NCBI RefSeq assembly: GCF_007995215.1
Contig: NZ_VCDK01000003.1
Coordinates: forward strand, 620,001-684,000
Length of the DNA stretch: 64,000 nucleotides
Direction: 5' to 3'
Origin: Shimia ponticola
GTDB taxonomy: Bacteria; Pseudomonadota; Alphaproteobacteria; Rhodobacterales; Rhodobacteraceae
The first letter of the stretch is position 1, and each line of letters starts with the position of its first letter. Both the position numbers and the translations under genes were made by a program. The notes under the pieces were generated by a model. It ran no database searches. It was not told where the DNA came from and was given only the letters and a program-made list of their open reading frames with translations. Below are positions 8,916 to 16,546 of this stretch, in pieces.

Positions 8916-10397
8916 TTAGTTGGGCAAATCAAAGACCTGTCCGGGATAGATCAGGTCAGGGTCGCGAATGCGATCCCGGTTAGCTTCGAACACTTTCACA
9001 AATAAGGTGCCTTCGCCATAGCGCTCGCGCGCGATTGCCCAAAGCGTGGCCCCCGGCTGCACGGTCAAAACATCCTGCGTGACAATGCCGGTGTCCAGTT
9101 GCTCGGCCTGAAGTTCTGCGACGAGTTCGGGTTCTTCGCGTTTGAAAGGCGTTTCGATGCGCGACAGGACATTTCCATCGGTATCGAGTTCGTCCACGCG
9201 GAGTTGGTAGACGCCCGTATCAACCGAAGGCAAATCAGTGCGCCAACGCCCGTCGGGTTTGATCCGCGACACGGTCACAGGCTGATCGTCAAGATAGACC
9301 CGCACGAATCCTTCGCTTGTGCTGCGGCCCCCAAGGCTCACTTCGCCAGCTTGATCATAGGTGATGCTATCCAACGCGACACTGATCAAAGGTTGCGACG
9401 ATTGCAGGACTTGAACGCCCTCGCTATCCGCCAATAGAACGGATGGCGCAGCGGGTGCTGCCTCTTGTTCAGACGCCACTTCCGGTTCTGGTTCAGGTGC
9501 GGCTTCTGCAACAATCACAGGCACTTCGGCCTCTTCTGTGGCGGCTTCAACAACTTCTTCAACAGCTTCAGGGTCTTCTACAGGCGCTTCAGCGACCTCA
9601 GCCTCTTCCACGGGGTCCGCCTTAGGCACTTGCGGCGCATCCACGTTTGCAGCAGGTGCTTCAGCCACTTCCACAACAGTCTGTTCGCCATCGACCGATG
9701 GCTCTGCGTCTTCTACAGGCTCAGCTTCAGCTGTCTCCAGGACGTTTGGCTCGGGTTGCGGCGCCTCAGGCGCTGGCGCCAGGTCGGCCACTGCCTCGGG
9801 TTCTGGGCTTTCTTCTTCAGACGCAACAACTTCCGCCTCAGCGACCTCGGTCTCTGGTTGAACCGAAGGCTCATCGACGACCGGTGCCTCTGGAAGTGCC
9901 GCCACCTGCGTGTCGGCGGGCGCAGCAAAGGGCGAGATCACGATTGTCTGGTCCGACCGGCGTGCGGCATCGCCTCTCCCGGCGCGTAGTTCCATGATAC
10001 GCGCGTCGTCAGAAGGCTCCACAGACAGAAATGCAACAAAGCGCCCCGTGCCATCGGTTGTCGCGGTCCCAGCCACCACGTCGTCGATCAGGATGTCGAC
10101 CGCTTCTCCTGGTTCAGCCACACCGGCGACAAGCGTCTGACCATCGTTTTCCACCTGCACCACATCAAAGGTTGGGTTTGGCAGAACCGTTTCTTCTTCT
10201 GCGGTGCTTTCAGCTACCGCTTCGGTCTCGGCCGGTTCCGCTATGGGCGCAGGTTGCGCGGCTTCAATGACCTCAGGCGTTGCCGGGGAATCATTGGGTT
10301 CCTGAACTGCAAACCAAGCCACACCTCCGACGACAGCGACCACAGTCGTTGCCGCCCCCGCGACGGTCGTGCCAGCGCCAAGCGCAAGTTTTGCCAT
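8916..10397 (-). CDS. LysM-domain protein with long acidic linker
   Basis: A 493-aa protein. Residues about 5-30 form a hydrophobic signal or anchor. Around 65-125 is a small Ig-like fold (DGTGRFVAFLSVEPSDDAR). From about 140 to 315 comes a low-complexity stretch of Pro, Glu, Ala and Val, then a second Ig-like unit (DGRWRTDLPSVDTGVYQL). A C-terminal LysM domain closes the protein (VQPGATLWAIARERYGEG, ending IYPGQVFDLPN). LysM binds peptidoglycan; the linker could span the periplasm. The gene lies 28 bp ahead of the Atm1-like exporter on the same strand. The domain order is seen directly; its role in the envelope is inferred. Confidence 0.82.
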   Translation of the reverse strand: MAKLALGAGTTVAGAATTVVAVVGGVAWFAVQEPNDSPATPEVIEAAQPAPIAEPAETEAVAESTAEEETVLPNPTFDVVQVENDGQTLVAGVAEPGEAVDILIDDVVAGTATTDGTGRFVAFLSVEPSDDARIMELRAGRGDAARRSDQTIVISPFAAPADTQVAALPEAPVVDEPSVQPETEVAEAEVVASEEESPEPEAVADLAPAPEAPQPEPNVLETAEAEPVEDAEPSVDGEQTVVEVAEAPAANVDAPQVPKADPVEEAEVAEAPVEDPEAVEEVVEAATEEAEVPVIVAEAAPEPEPEVASEQEAAPAAPSVLLADSEGVQVLQSSQPLISVALDSITYDQAGEVSLGGRSTSEGFVRVYLDDQPVTVSRIKPDGRWRTDLPSVDTGVYQLRVDELDTDGNVLSRIETPFKREEPELVAELQAEQLDTGIVTQDVLTVQPGATLWAIARERYGEGTLFVKVFEANRDRIRDPDLIYPGQVFDLPN

Positions 10398-10500
10398 GCA
10401 ATTCCCCTTTGCCGGGGCTTTTATTCCCGTGCCCCAATCGTTGCGGCGACCCTAGCGGGTCCGCTAAGCAGGGTCAAAGCTTCCCAATCGTGAGTCCCCC

Positions 10501-11061
10501 ATGGCCCAAATACCTTTTTCCGTCTGTGTTTTTTGTGGCTCACGCAGTGGACGCGACCCTGAGTGTGAACAGGCCGCAAAGGACTTTGGGTCCGCTATGG
10601 GTGGCCAAGGGTGGCGGCTTGTCTATGGCGCGGGCGATGTTGGCCTCATGGGCACGGTGGCGAAGGCCGCTCAGGACGCGGGCGCGCAAACCTTTGGGGT
10701 CATTCCCCAACACTTGGTCGAGCGCGAGATTGGCAAGTACGATCTGGATTCATACGTCGTGACAGAAACGATGCATGAACGCAAAAAGGTCATGTTCATG
10801 AATGCCGACGCCATTGTTGTGCTGCCCGGCGGAGCGGGGTCGCTGGACGAGTTTTTCGAAGTTTTGACCTGGGCGCAGATTGGTTTGCACAACAAACCAA
10901 TCGTGCTGGTGAATGTCGGTGGCTATTGGAACCCGTTGATCGACCTCATCAAGCACACTGTCGATCATGGGTTTGCGGGCGAAAGTGTTATGTCCCTATT
11001 CTCAGTTGCCGACAGCAGCCGCGACGCCATTGCAATGCTGGACCAAAAAGCCACCCAATAA
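10501..11061 (+). CDS. LOG-family nucleotide 5'-monophosphate phosphoribohydrolase (TIGR00730)
   Basis: A 186-aa protein of the 'lysine decarboxylase-like' LOG family, which cleaves the N-glycosidic bond of (cytokinin) nucleoside monophosphates. It begins with the nucleotide-binding fold FSVCVFCGSRSGRDPE, has YGAGDVGLMG, the MHERK motif, and LPGGAGSLDE, where the consensus PGGxGTxxE carries Ser for Thr. The length matches the family. It is a single gene divergent from the LysM-exporter pair. The physiological substrate in bacteria is often simply AMP; nothing here indicates cytokinin production. Older databases call such proteins lysine decarboxylases, which is wrong. Confidence 0.87.
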   Translation: MAQIPFSVCVFCGSRSGRDPECEQAAKDFGSAMGGQGWRLVYGAGDVGLMGTVAKAAQDAGAQTFGVIPQHLVEREIGKYDLDSYVVTETMHERKKVMFMNADAIVVLPGGAGSLDEFFEVLTWAQIGLHNKPIVLVNVGGYWNPLIDLIKHTVDHGFAGESVMSLFSVADSSRDAIAMLDQKATQ

Positions 11062-11070
11062 GCAACGAAG

Positions 11071-11102
11071 GCCTGCGGCGACCTAGAAGGTCCACCGCAG
11101 GC
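11071..11102. terminator. Hairpin between convergent genes, likely bidirectional terminator
   Basis: GCCTGCGG (11071-11078) pairs perfectly with CCGCAGGC (11095-11102), with an inner ACCT/AGGT match. It sits between the LOG gene and the convergent host-attachment gene. There is no T run on either side, so termination strength is uncertain. Confidence 0.55.
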
Positions 11103-11113
11103 TGGCCAGCGTG

Positions 11114-11566
11114 TTATGCTGCCAATTCTTCTTTGACGATGTCTTCAATCTCATCGACGGGGTGGTTCGTGAGAACCTTTGGAATCTCACCGATCAACTT
11201 GTCTGAGACTTCTTGATGAAGCTGCTTGCGCAATTCGCCGAGCGTCGCAGGCGCGGCGGCAATCACCAGTTTTTCGAAGCGGCCTTTGTGTGCCTGTTTG
11301 TACAGGATGTCGGACAGTTCAGAGGCGAAGCGGTCCTTGGCCAGTTCATGCCAATCCGTGTCGTCCAAGGCAGATCTTTGCCCTTGCCCGTTATCGGGCA
11401 TGCGGCCCGGACGGTTCGCGGACTGGTCGATGTCCTTCGGATTGTCCTGCTCTTCTTCGCGGAACACCTCAAGATAAGGGTCTTGCCCGTCGGTTTTGTT
11501 GAAGAGAAACAAAGCCTTCTCACCGTCGGCAACCACAACCCATGTGCCTTGTGCAAGATCAGTCAT
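11114..11566 (-). CDS. Host-attachment family protein (AtsE-like, PF10116)
   Basis: A 150-aa protein beginning MTDLAQGTWVVVADGEKALF, with the conserved central DWHELAKDRFASEL and the Ala-rich KLVIAAAPATLGELR. These are typical of the small family annotated 'protein required for attachment to host cells' in Agrobacterium and now seen as related to archaeal eRF1 folds. The start at 11566 is set by GGAG 14 bases upstream and by the family N-terminus; a longer frame upstream is the shadow of the next gene. It overlaps the preceding 72-aa gene by 8 bp, so the two are translationally coupled. A true attachment role is not shown by the sequence. Confidence 0.8.
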   Translation of the reverse strand: MTDLAQGTWVVVADGEKALFLFNKTDGQDPYLEVFREEEQDNPKDIDQSANRPGRMPDNGQGQRSALDDTDWHELAKDRFASELSDILYKQAHKGRFEKLVIAAAPATLGELRKQLHQEVSDKLIGEIPKVLTNHPVDEIEDIVKEELAA

Positions 11567-11777
11567 GCTGCGTGTCCTCCCCTTCTGCAATCTTGTCGGA
11601 TTTTGTGACGCGGGTGGTCTCGTCTTCACCCTTTTCCACGCGGCGCAGCGCAGCCTTGGTGCCGACCTGCCGGGCCAGATTGCCATCGCTGCGGCCCTGC
11701 TGACCGGGTGTCGCATCGTCGCCGATAAAGTCATCGGTTTCGCGTGTGCCGTCTTTGCTTCGGTGGCGCTCTACCAT
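11559..11777 (-). CDS. Small highly charged protein of unknown function (72 aa)
   Basis: The frame runs from ATG 11777, with a good ribosome site (AAAGGAG seven bases upstream), to a stop inside the start of the host-attachment gene. The product is hydrophilic and rich in Asp, Glu, Lys, Arg and Gly, without membrane segment or Cys pairs, and is probably partly disordered. I do not recognise a family. The strong ribosome site and the 8-bp overlap with the next gene support real translation. It probably forms an operon with the host-attachment gene. Confidence 0.6.
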   Translation of the reverse strand: MVERHRSKDGTRETDDFIGDDATPGQQGRSDGNLARQVGTKAALRRVEKGEDETTRVTKSDKIAEGEDTQHD

Positions 11778-11840
11778 TGGGAACTCCTTTTTACTTTGCA
11801 AAAGGAAAACCCGAACCCCGCCAGAGGGTTCCGAAAAAGG

Positions 11841-11870
11841 AAAAGGGCCGCCCATTGGGGCAGCCCTTTC
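11841..11870 (-). terminator. Rho-independent terminator of sodB
   Basis: On the minus strand GGGCTGCCC, CAAT and GGGCGGCCC form a hairpin followed by TTTTCCTTTTT, 22 bases after the sodB stop. A near copy of this hairpin follows the binding-protein gene at 48369. Confidence 0.75.
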
Positions 11871-11891
11871 AATCGTTTGATGTCGTTGCGC

Positions 11892-12491
11892 TTACATACG
11901 CGAAGCGACGTTTTCCCAGTTCACCAAGTTGTCGAGGAAGTTCGTCAGATACTTTGGACGCACGTTGCGGAAATCGATGTAGTACGAATGCTCCCACACG
12001 TCGCAGCCGAGCAGTGCCGTTTGGTCAAAGCACAGTGGGTTCACACCGTTTTCGGTTTTGGTCACAGCCAGCGAGCCGTCAGCGTTCTTGACCAGCCACG
12101 CCCAGCCAGAACCGAACTGACCAGCACCGGCAGCCGAGAACTGCGATTTGAATTCGTCGACCGAACCAAAGTTTTCGACCAGCGCCTTTTCCAACTCGCC
12201 TGGCATCTTGCTTTCGCCTGGCCCCATCATTTCCCAGAATTGATTGTGGTTCCAAAGCTGGCTGATGTTGTTGAAGATACCATTCTGGGCGACAGCGTTC
12301 GCGTCGTAGGTGCCTTTGATGATCTCTTCCATCGACTTGTCGGCCCATTCGGTGCCTTCAATCGCTTTATTGCCGTTGGTGACGTAGGCGTTGTGGTGAA
12401 GATCGTGGTGATATTCGAGCGTTTCTTTCGACATCCCTTTGTCAGCCAGCGCGTCGTGGGCATAAGGGAGATCGGGCAGTTCGAAGGCCAT
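11892..12491 (-). CDS. sodB: Superoxide dismutase, iron type
   Basis: A 199-aa Fe/Mn superoxide dismutase, the usual length. It begins MAFELPDLPYAHDALADKGM, and the first metal His lies in LEYHHDLHH (about residue 28). The second is in QLWNHNQFW, and the Asp/His pair is in DVWEHSYYID. The N-terminus and AGAGQFGSGWAWLV are closer to iron enzymes, but metal choice cannot be settled from sequence. It converts superoxide to oxygen and peroxide in the cytoplasm. A GGAG lies eight bases before the ATG. It is a monocistronic gene with its own terminator and a 284-bp divergent upstream gap. Confidence 0.93.
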   Translation of the reverse strand: MAFELPDLPYAHDALADKGMSKETLEYHHDLHHNAYVTNGNKAIEGTEWADKSMEEIIKGTYDANAVAQNGIFNNISQLWNHNQFWEMMGPGESKMPGELEKALVENFGSVDEFKSQFSAAGAGQFGSGWAWLVKNADGSLAVTKTENGVNPLCFDQTALLGCDVWEHSYYIDFRNVRPKYLTNFLDNLVNWENVASRM

Positions 12492-12775
12492 GGGCGGCTC
12501 CTGTCGTCAAAAAGTTATACTAGGCTTATGTTGATGGCGACGAAAGAACGTCAAGGGCAGAAGCCACGATCCATAGATTCTCGACAATTCCCACCAAATC
12601 GGTATCATTGGCATCAAAGCCGCAACAAATAGCGGCAGGGTAGATCGCGACCGGACACCTGACGTTCATCAACATGCGACAAACCCAGGCAAGTGAGAGC
12701 GGTGACCGGATCGGCATCAGCAAGAGGCAGTATCGCGCGGATCGTTTTTAGACGCCGACGCTAGTGAGAGGCAGT

Positions 12776-14062
12776 ATGGCCCCCAAGCATAAGTACACGT
12801 TGTTTTCGATGATGAAGGATGAGGGTCACAACCTCATCGAGTGGGTCGCGTATCACCACATGATCGGCTTCGACAATATCTGCGTCTACACCAACAACTG
12901 CAACGACGGCACCGATGAGATGCTGATCCGTTTGCAGGAAATGGGGTACTGCCAGCATTTTGAGAACAACGTGCCAGAGGGCGGCAAGCCGCAGCCAAAC
13001 GCGCTGAAACTGGGGTTCAAGAACCCCGAGATTCAGGACAGCGAATGGATCATGATCATGGACGCGGATGAATTCGTGTCCATCAAGTGCGGCGACAACA
13101 CTATGCACGCGCTCATGAAAGAAATCCCCGAGGATACATGGGCCATCGCGATGACGTGGCTATTCTTTGGTTCAAACGATGTGCTGGATTGGAACCCGGG
13201 ACTGGTAACCGAAAGCTACACGATGTCCGCGCCGCCGGCGTTCCGCAAAGGTTGGGGCGTCAAGACGATGTTCCGCCCGGCAAAAGACATTAAATTCGGC
13301 ATCCACCGACCCAAGGTCAAAGGTGGCGACAGCAACCCAGAGGCCATCGCAACCATGCTGGACCGCAAATGGGTGAACGGCTCGGGCAAGGAAATGCCCA
13401 AGGAGTTCAACCTGTCCGGCTGGCGCTCAACACGCCCCACGATTGGCCGCGACTTGGTCGAACTGAACCACTACGCCGTGAAATCCTACGAGGCCTATCT
13501 GCTCCGCCGTATCCGCGGCAACGTGAACAACAAAGTCGGAAAGTATAACGGTGAGTATTTCGCGATCTTTGACCGCAACGAACAGCCCGAGTTGAACGTC
13601 CACAACATGGCCGAACGCACGAAGGCTGCGATGGCCGAGTTGCGCAAAGACGACAAGCTGCGCGCGCTTGAAGAAAAGGCGCTTGAGTATCAGGCGGGCC
13701 GCGTGAAGGTCCTGCGCGAAACCGGTGAATATGACGAATGGGTCGCTGAACTGCGCGAAGCAGGTAAGCACACCGTTGATAACCTCAACGAGGTTCTCTT
13801 TACCCACCACCTGCCCAAGGCATGGCAGGAAAAGATCAAGGAAATGCAGGCCGCTGGCATTCCAAATAAGGAAATTGCCAAGGTTGTCGCGTCCTCAAAA
13901 CTGGCCCGCAAAGCCGACCGGCGCGAGGCCATGGCCAAGGCGCTTGAGGCCAGCGGATCGGATCAAACTGTGGATGTGTCCAACACGCGTTCTGAGACAG
14001 AGGCCAAGAAGGCCGAGGCCAACAAGCATGACGTCGATGTCGACAAGTTGAAGGCGGGTTAG
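12776..14062 (+). CDS. Glycosyltransferase, family-2-like (PF13704 type)
   Basis: A 428-aa cytoplasmic protein with no membrane segment. The N-terminal GT-A fold shows SMMKDEGHNLIEWVAYHH, then the nucleotide/metal motif D96-A-D98 in IMDADEF. A GSGKEMPKEFNLSGWRS region and a His/Tyr motif (LNHYAVKSYEAYLLRR) follow, and a Lys/Glu/Ala-rich C-terminal helix runs from about 285 to the end. Enzymes of this group transfer sugars in surface polysaccharide or glycoconjugate synthesis. A GAGAGG lies six bases before ATG 12776; a GTG at 12764 is less likely. It is first in a three-gene unit with a second such transferase and a sulfotransferase. Donor and acceptor unknown. Confidence 0.82.
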   Translation: MAPKHKYTLFSMMKDEGHNLIEWVAYHHMIGFDNICVYTNNCNDGTDEMLIRLQEMGYCQHFENNVPEGGKPQPNALKLGFKNPEIQDSEWIMIMDADEFVSIKCGDNTMHALMKEIPEDTWAIAMTWLFFGSNDVLDWNPGLVTESYTMSAPPAFRKGWGVKTMFRPAKDIKFGIHRPKVKGGDSNPEAIATMLDRKWVNGSGKEMPKEFNLSGWRSTRPTIGRDLVELNHYAVKSYEAYLLRRIRGNVNNKVGKYNGEYFAIFDRNEQPELNVHNMAERTKAAMAELRKDDKLRALEEKALEYQAGRVKVLRETGEYDEWVAELREAGKHTVDNLNEVLFTHHLPKAWQEKIKEMQAAGIPNKEIAKVVASSKLARKADRREAMAKALEASGSDQTVDVSNTRSETEAKKAEANKHDVDVDKLKAG

Positions 14063-14066
14063 GACG

Positions 14067-15080
14067 ATGACCTCCCCTACCCCCAAACCCTGGCGTCGCA
14101 TCATTTGCTGCACGATGAAAAATGAGGGTCCCTACCTTCTGGAATGGATCGCGTACCATCAGGCCATCGGGTTTGACGGTTTTATCATCTGCTCCAACGA
14201 CTGCACCGACGGGACCAACCTGATGCTGAACAGGTTGGACGCGATGGGCCACATCATTCACATCGACAACCCGCAAGGTCCAAACATGGACCCGCAGCGG
14301 TCCGCCTATATCAAGATCCGCCATCACCCCGAATATGCCAATGCAGAATGGGCGCTCGTGATCGACGCGGACGAATTCCTGTGTGTGAAAACCGGGGATC
14401 AATCGCTCGATGCACTCTTGTCGGCCTGCGACGGTGCAGATGCGATTTCGATCAACTGGAAAACCTTTGGCTCGGACGGCGAAGCCGAGTTTTCTCCGGA
14501 AACGCTTGTCACCCAGCGCTTCACCAAGGGTTCGACCGAATACAAACCGGAACGCGGCCTGTTCTGGGGCTTCAAGACGCTCTTTAAGCAGAAGCTGTTC
14601 GATTACCTTGGCGTCCATCGTCCGCGCTTCTTCAAGCATCAGCCGATGCCAGAAGCAGGAAGCGTGAAATGGGTCAACGGATCAGGCCAAGATACGGGCG
14701 ATCGCTACTACGCCAAGGGCTGGCGCTCTGGTCCGGCGACGGTTGGCTATGCTCATGCGCAGATCAACCACTATGCCATCAAGAGTCGTGAGGATTTCTT
14801 GCTCAAGCGGCTGCGTGGCACTGCTAACTCCAAGAACAAATCGCGCATATCGATGGAGTATTGGGAAAAATACGACATCAACACCAATGTCGACACAACG
14901 ATACCGACCGATGGCCTGCGCAGTCGCATCGATGCATTGCTAGAGGATGCCGACCTTGCAGCCCTTTACCGTGCCTCGATTGACAGCGCGCGGCGCACCA
15001 TTGATCGGGAAAAATCGTCCGAAGACGTTGTTGAATTTCTTGCTGCCGCCAAACCCCAGAAAAAGGAGGTCGCCGCATGA
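14067..15080 (+). CDS. Glycosyltransferase, family-2-like (PF13704 type), second copy
   Basis: A 337-aa paralogue of the preceding gene with the same landmarks. These are CTMKNEGPYLLEWIAYHQ, the D100-A-D102 motif in VIDADEFL, a VNGSGQDTG segment and INHYAIKSREDFLLKRLRG. It is shorter by the long C-terminal helical tail. It starts four bases after the first transferase, with AGGA just before the ATG, and overlaps the sulfotransferase by four bases (ATGA). The tandem arrangement suggests an old duplication with a shared pathway, probably sequential sugar additions. Cytoplasmic; substrates unknown. Confidence 0.82.
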   Translation: MTSPTPKPWRRIICCTMKNEGPYLLEWIAYHQAIGFDGFIICSNDCTDGTNLMLNRLDAMGHIIHIDNPQGPNMDPQRSAYIKIRHHPEYANAEWALVIDADEFLCVKTGDQSLDALLSACDGADAISINWKTFGSDGEAEFSPETLVTQRFTKGSTEYKPERGLFWGFKTLFKQKLFDYLGVHRPRFFKHQPMPEAGSVKWVNGSGQDTGDRYYAKGWRSGPATVGYAHAQINHYAIKSREDFLLKRLRGTANSKNKSRISMEYWEKYDINTNVDTTIPTDGLRSRIDALLEDADLAALYRASIDSARRTIDREKSSEDVVEFLAAAKPQKKEVAA

Positions 15081-15937
15081 CCGCGACTAAAGCTCCGGGA
15101 ACAACCCGTCCTCGCCACGCAGCGAAAAAGATGACACCGGGTCGGTTCATTTGCATCGGCACCCACCACAAAACCGGCACGGTCTGGATGCGCAAGGTGT
15201 GGAAAAAGATCGCGGCAGATCAGGATATACCGTTCTTTCCAGTCTATCGCCCGCGCAAGATGGCGCTGTTGCCGGAAACCGGACCAGCCATTCTTGTGAA
15301 TTGGCATTCGGGCTTTCCTCAAGAGCTTATGGATCATCCGGACGCGCGGTTCATGCACATCATCCGTGATCCACGCGATGTGCTTTTGTCAGGGATGAAT
15401 TATCACCGCGTCGCTGGCCTGGGGAACGAGAAATTCCTGCGCGAAAAACGTGACGATCTGGGCGGTGCGAATTACCAGGACTACCTCAACAGCCTACCGG
15501 ACGATTTGGCGCGGCTGCGGTTTGAGATGGGCGAAAAGCATGATGCCACGATCAAGGAAATGCTGGCCTGGGACTATAAGCATCCGCATTCCGTGGAACT
15601 GAACTACGAAGACCTGATCGACGATGATGACTGCGATATCTTCCGCAAGGCTTTGACCCGTATCGCGCCAGAGGGTTTGGACATTGACCGTGCGGTTCAA
15701 ACCTACTGGGATCATTCCTTGTTCGGAGGGTTTGCCAAGAAAGAGGATCGAGGTGGTGTTCCGCCGGTTCATGTGGCCTCTGGTAAGCCGTCGCGCTGGG
15801 TGAACGAGATGCCGCGCGAAGTCGCAGAGGACTATGTGGCCAAGTACGGCAACGACCTGAAGGCGTTGAAATATGAGACGTCGCTGAAATGGGTCGACGC
15901 CTGCATCCCGGCCGATGACATCAAAATGGCGGGTTAA
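15077..15937 (+). CDS. Sulfotransferase domain protein
   Basis: A 286-aa PAPS-dependent sulfotransferase. The 5'-phosphosulfate loop is THHKTGTVWMRK (residues 29-40) and the 3'-phosphate motif is RDPRDVLLSGMNYH starting at R97. Such enzymes move sulfate from PAPS to a hydroxyl or amine of a glycan, lipid or small molecule. It is the last gene of the glycosyltransferase unit, joined by an ATGA overlap, so a sulfated glycan or glycolipid is the simplest reading. Sulfated polysaccharides are common in marine organisms. The acceptor cannot be told from sequence. Confidence 0.85.
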   Translation: MTATKAPGTTRPRHAAKKMTPGRFICIGTHHKTGTVWMRKVWKKIAADQDIPFFPVYRPRKMALLPETGPAILVNWHSGFPQELMDHPDARFMHIIRDPRDVLLSGMNYHRVAGLGNEKFLREKRDDLGGANYQDYLNSLPDDLARLRFEMGEKHDATIKEMLAWDYKHPHSVELNYEDLIDDDDCDIFRKALTRIAPEGLDIDRAVQTYWDHSLFGGFAKKEDRGGVPPVHVASGKPSRWVNEMPREVAEDYVAKYGNDLKALKYETSLKWVDACIPADDIKMAG

Positions 15938-15959
15938 GTCCCGCCATCCTGGGCAAAAC

Positions 15960-15990
15960 GGTCCCGGAGCAACCGGGACCTGCCTTTTTC
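15960..15990 (+). terminator. Rho-independent terminator of the glycosyltransferase-sulfotransferase unit
   Basis: A perfect 8-bp stem GGTCCCGG / CCGGGACC with loop AGCAA is followed by TGCCTTTTT. A second perfect hairpin, ATGGCGGG-TTAAGT-CCCGCCAT (15926-15947), spans the stop codon just before it. Confidence 0.8.
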
Positions 15991-15994
15991 CAGA

Positions 15995-16546
15995 TCAGCT
16001 TGCGAAATGATCAACCGGCGCGTCGCGGCTGGCCACCGTCGTCAGAACGTCCCAGATGTAATCCTGCACCGATCGAAATCCGATCAGGGAGAACGCGGTC
16101 TCATCTTCGGCCCAGAAAGCGCAGGCGACCTGCGCCATCCGTGTGCGGCGGAATTGGCCCGCCTTGAACATGTTTGGTCGCAGATCCACGGGGCAGACCT
16201 TGGCCAGAACATCCCGCGCTGCTCCGCCAGAGATGCGGAACACCGCACGCGCGTCTGACACATCGGTCACCATGTGGTGGGTGCCAGCCAGCCCTGCATT
16301 CAGCGCATCCACGATGCCTTTGGCATCGGCTTCGGCGCAGACCACCAGGATTTCATCCGAGGACATCCACGCAACCGTCCGTCCGGCACCTGTGGATACA
16401 GTGCCGCGATCGGGCACGCTCACACCCGTAGCAGCCACCACAGCCGCTTGAAATCCGGCATCGGTCAAGGTCCCGCGCACGCTGATCATGCCAAGGCCCG
16501 TGACCTGTTCGATCCGGGCCAATCCGTCAAAATCACGTTCAGACAT
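15995..16546 (-). CDS. soxG: Sarcosine oxidase, gamma subunit
   Basis: A 183-aa protein similar to the gamma chain of heterotetrameric sarcosine oxidase, a GcvT-like small subunit (RGTLTDAGFQAA, TVAWMSSDEILVV, HFAS at the end). The start at 16546 overlaps the end of soxA by eight bases; an earlier in-frame ATG would run deep into soxA. The complex oxidises sarcosine to glycine, yielding peroxide and, with tetrahydrofolate, methylene-THF. It is the last gene of the sox operon. The gamma chain is the least conserved subunit, so the name rests partly on position. Confidence 0.88.
   Translation of the reverse strand: MSERDFDGLARIEQVTGLGMISVRGTLTDAGFQAAVVAATGVSVPDRGTVSTGAGRTVAWMSSDEILVVCAEADAKGIVDALNAGLAGTHHMVTDVSDARAVFRISGGAARDVLAKVCPVDLRPNMFKAGQFRRTRMAQVACAFWAEDETAFSLIGFRSVQDYIWDVLTTVASRDAPVDHFAS

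Noticed and set aside
9440-9930. Repetitive-looking DNA considered as a CRISPR or tandem repeat array
   Set aside because: The repetition follows codons for Glu, Ala, Pro and Val within the LysM protein frame and has no fixed unit or spacers.
10501-11061. LOG-family protein considered as lysine decarboxylase
   Set aside because: The PGGxGS and MHERK motifs are those of phosphoribohydrolases; no PLP site is present.
11496-12632. 378-codon plus-strand frame across the host-attachment genes and sodB
   Set aside because: Antisense to three supported genes, no family features, no ribosome site.
13836-14639. 267-codon minus-strand frame across the two glycosyltransferases
   Set aside because: It crosses two coding regions and the gap between them; no motifs.
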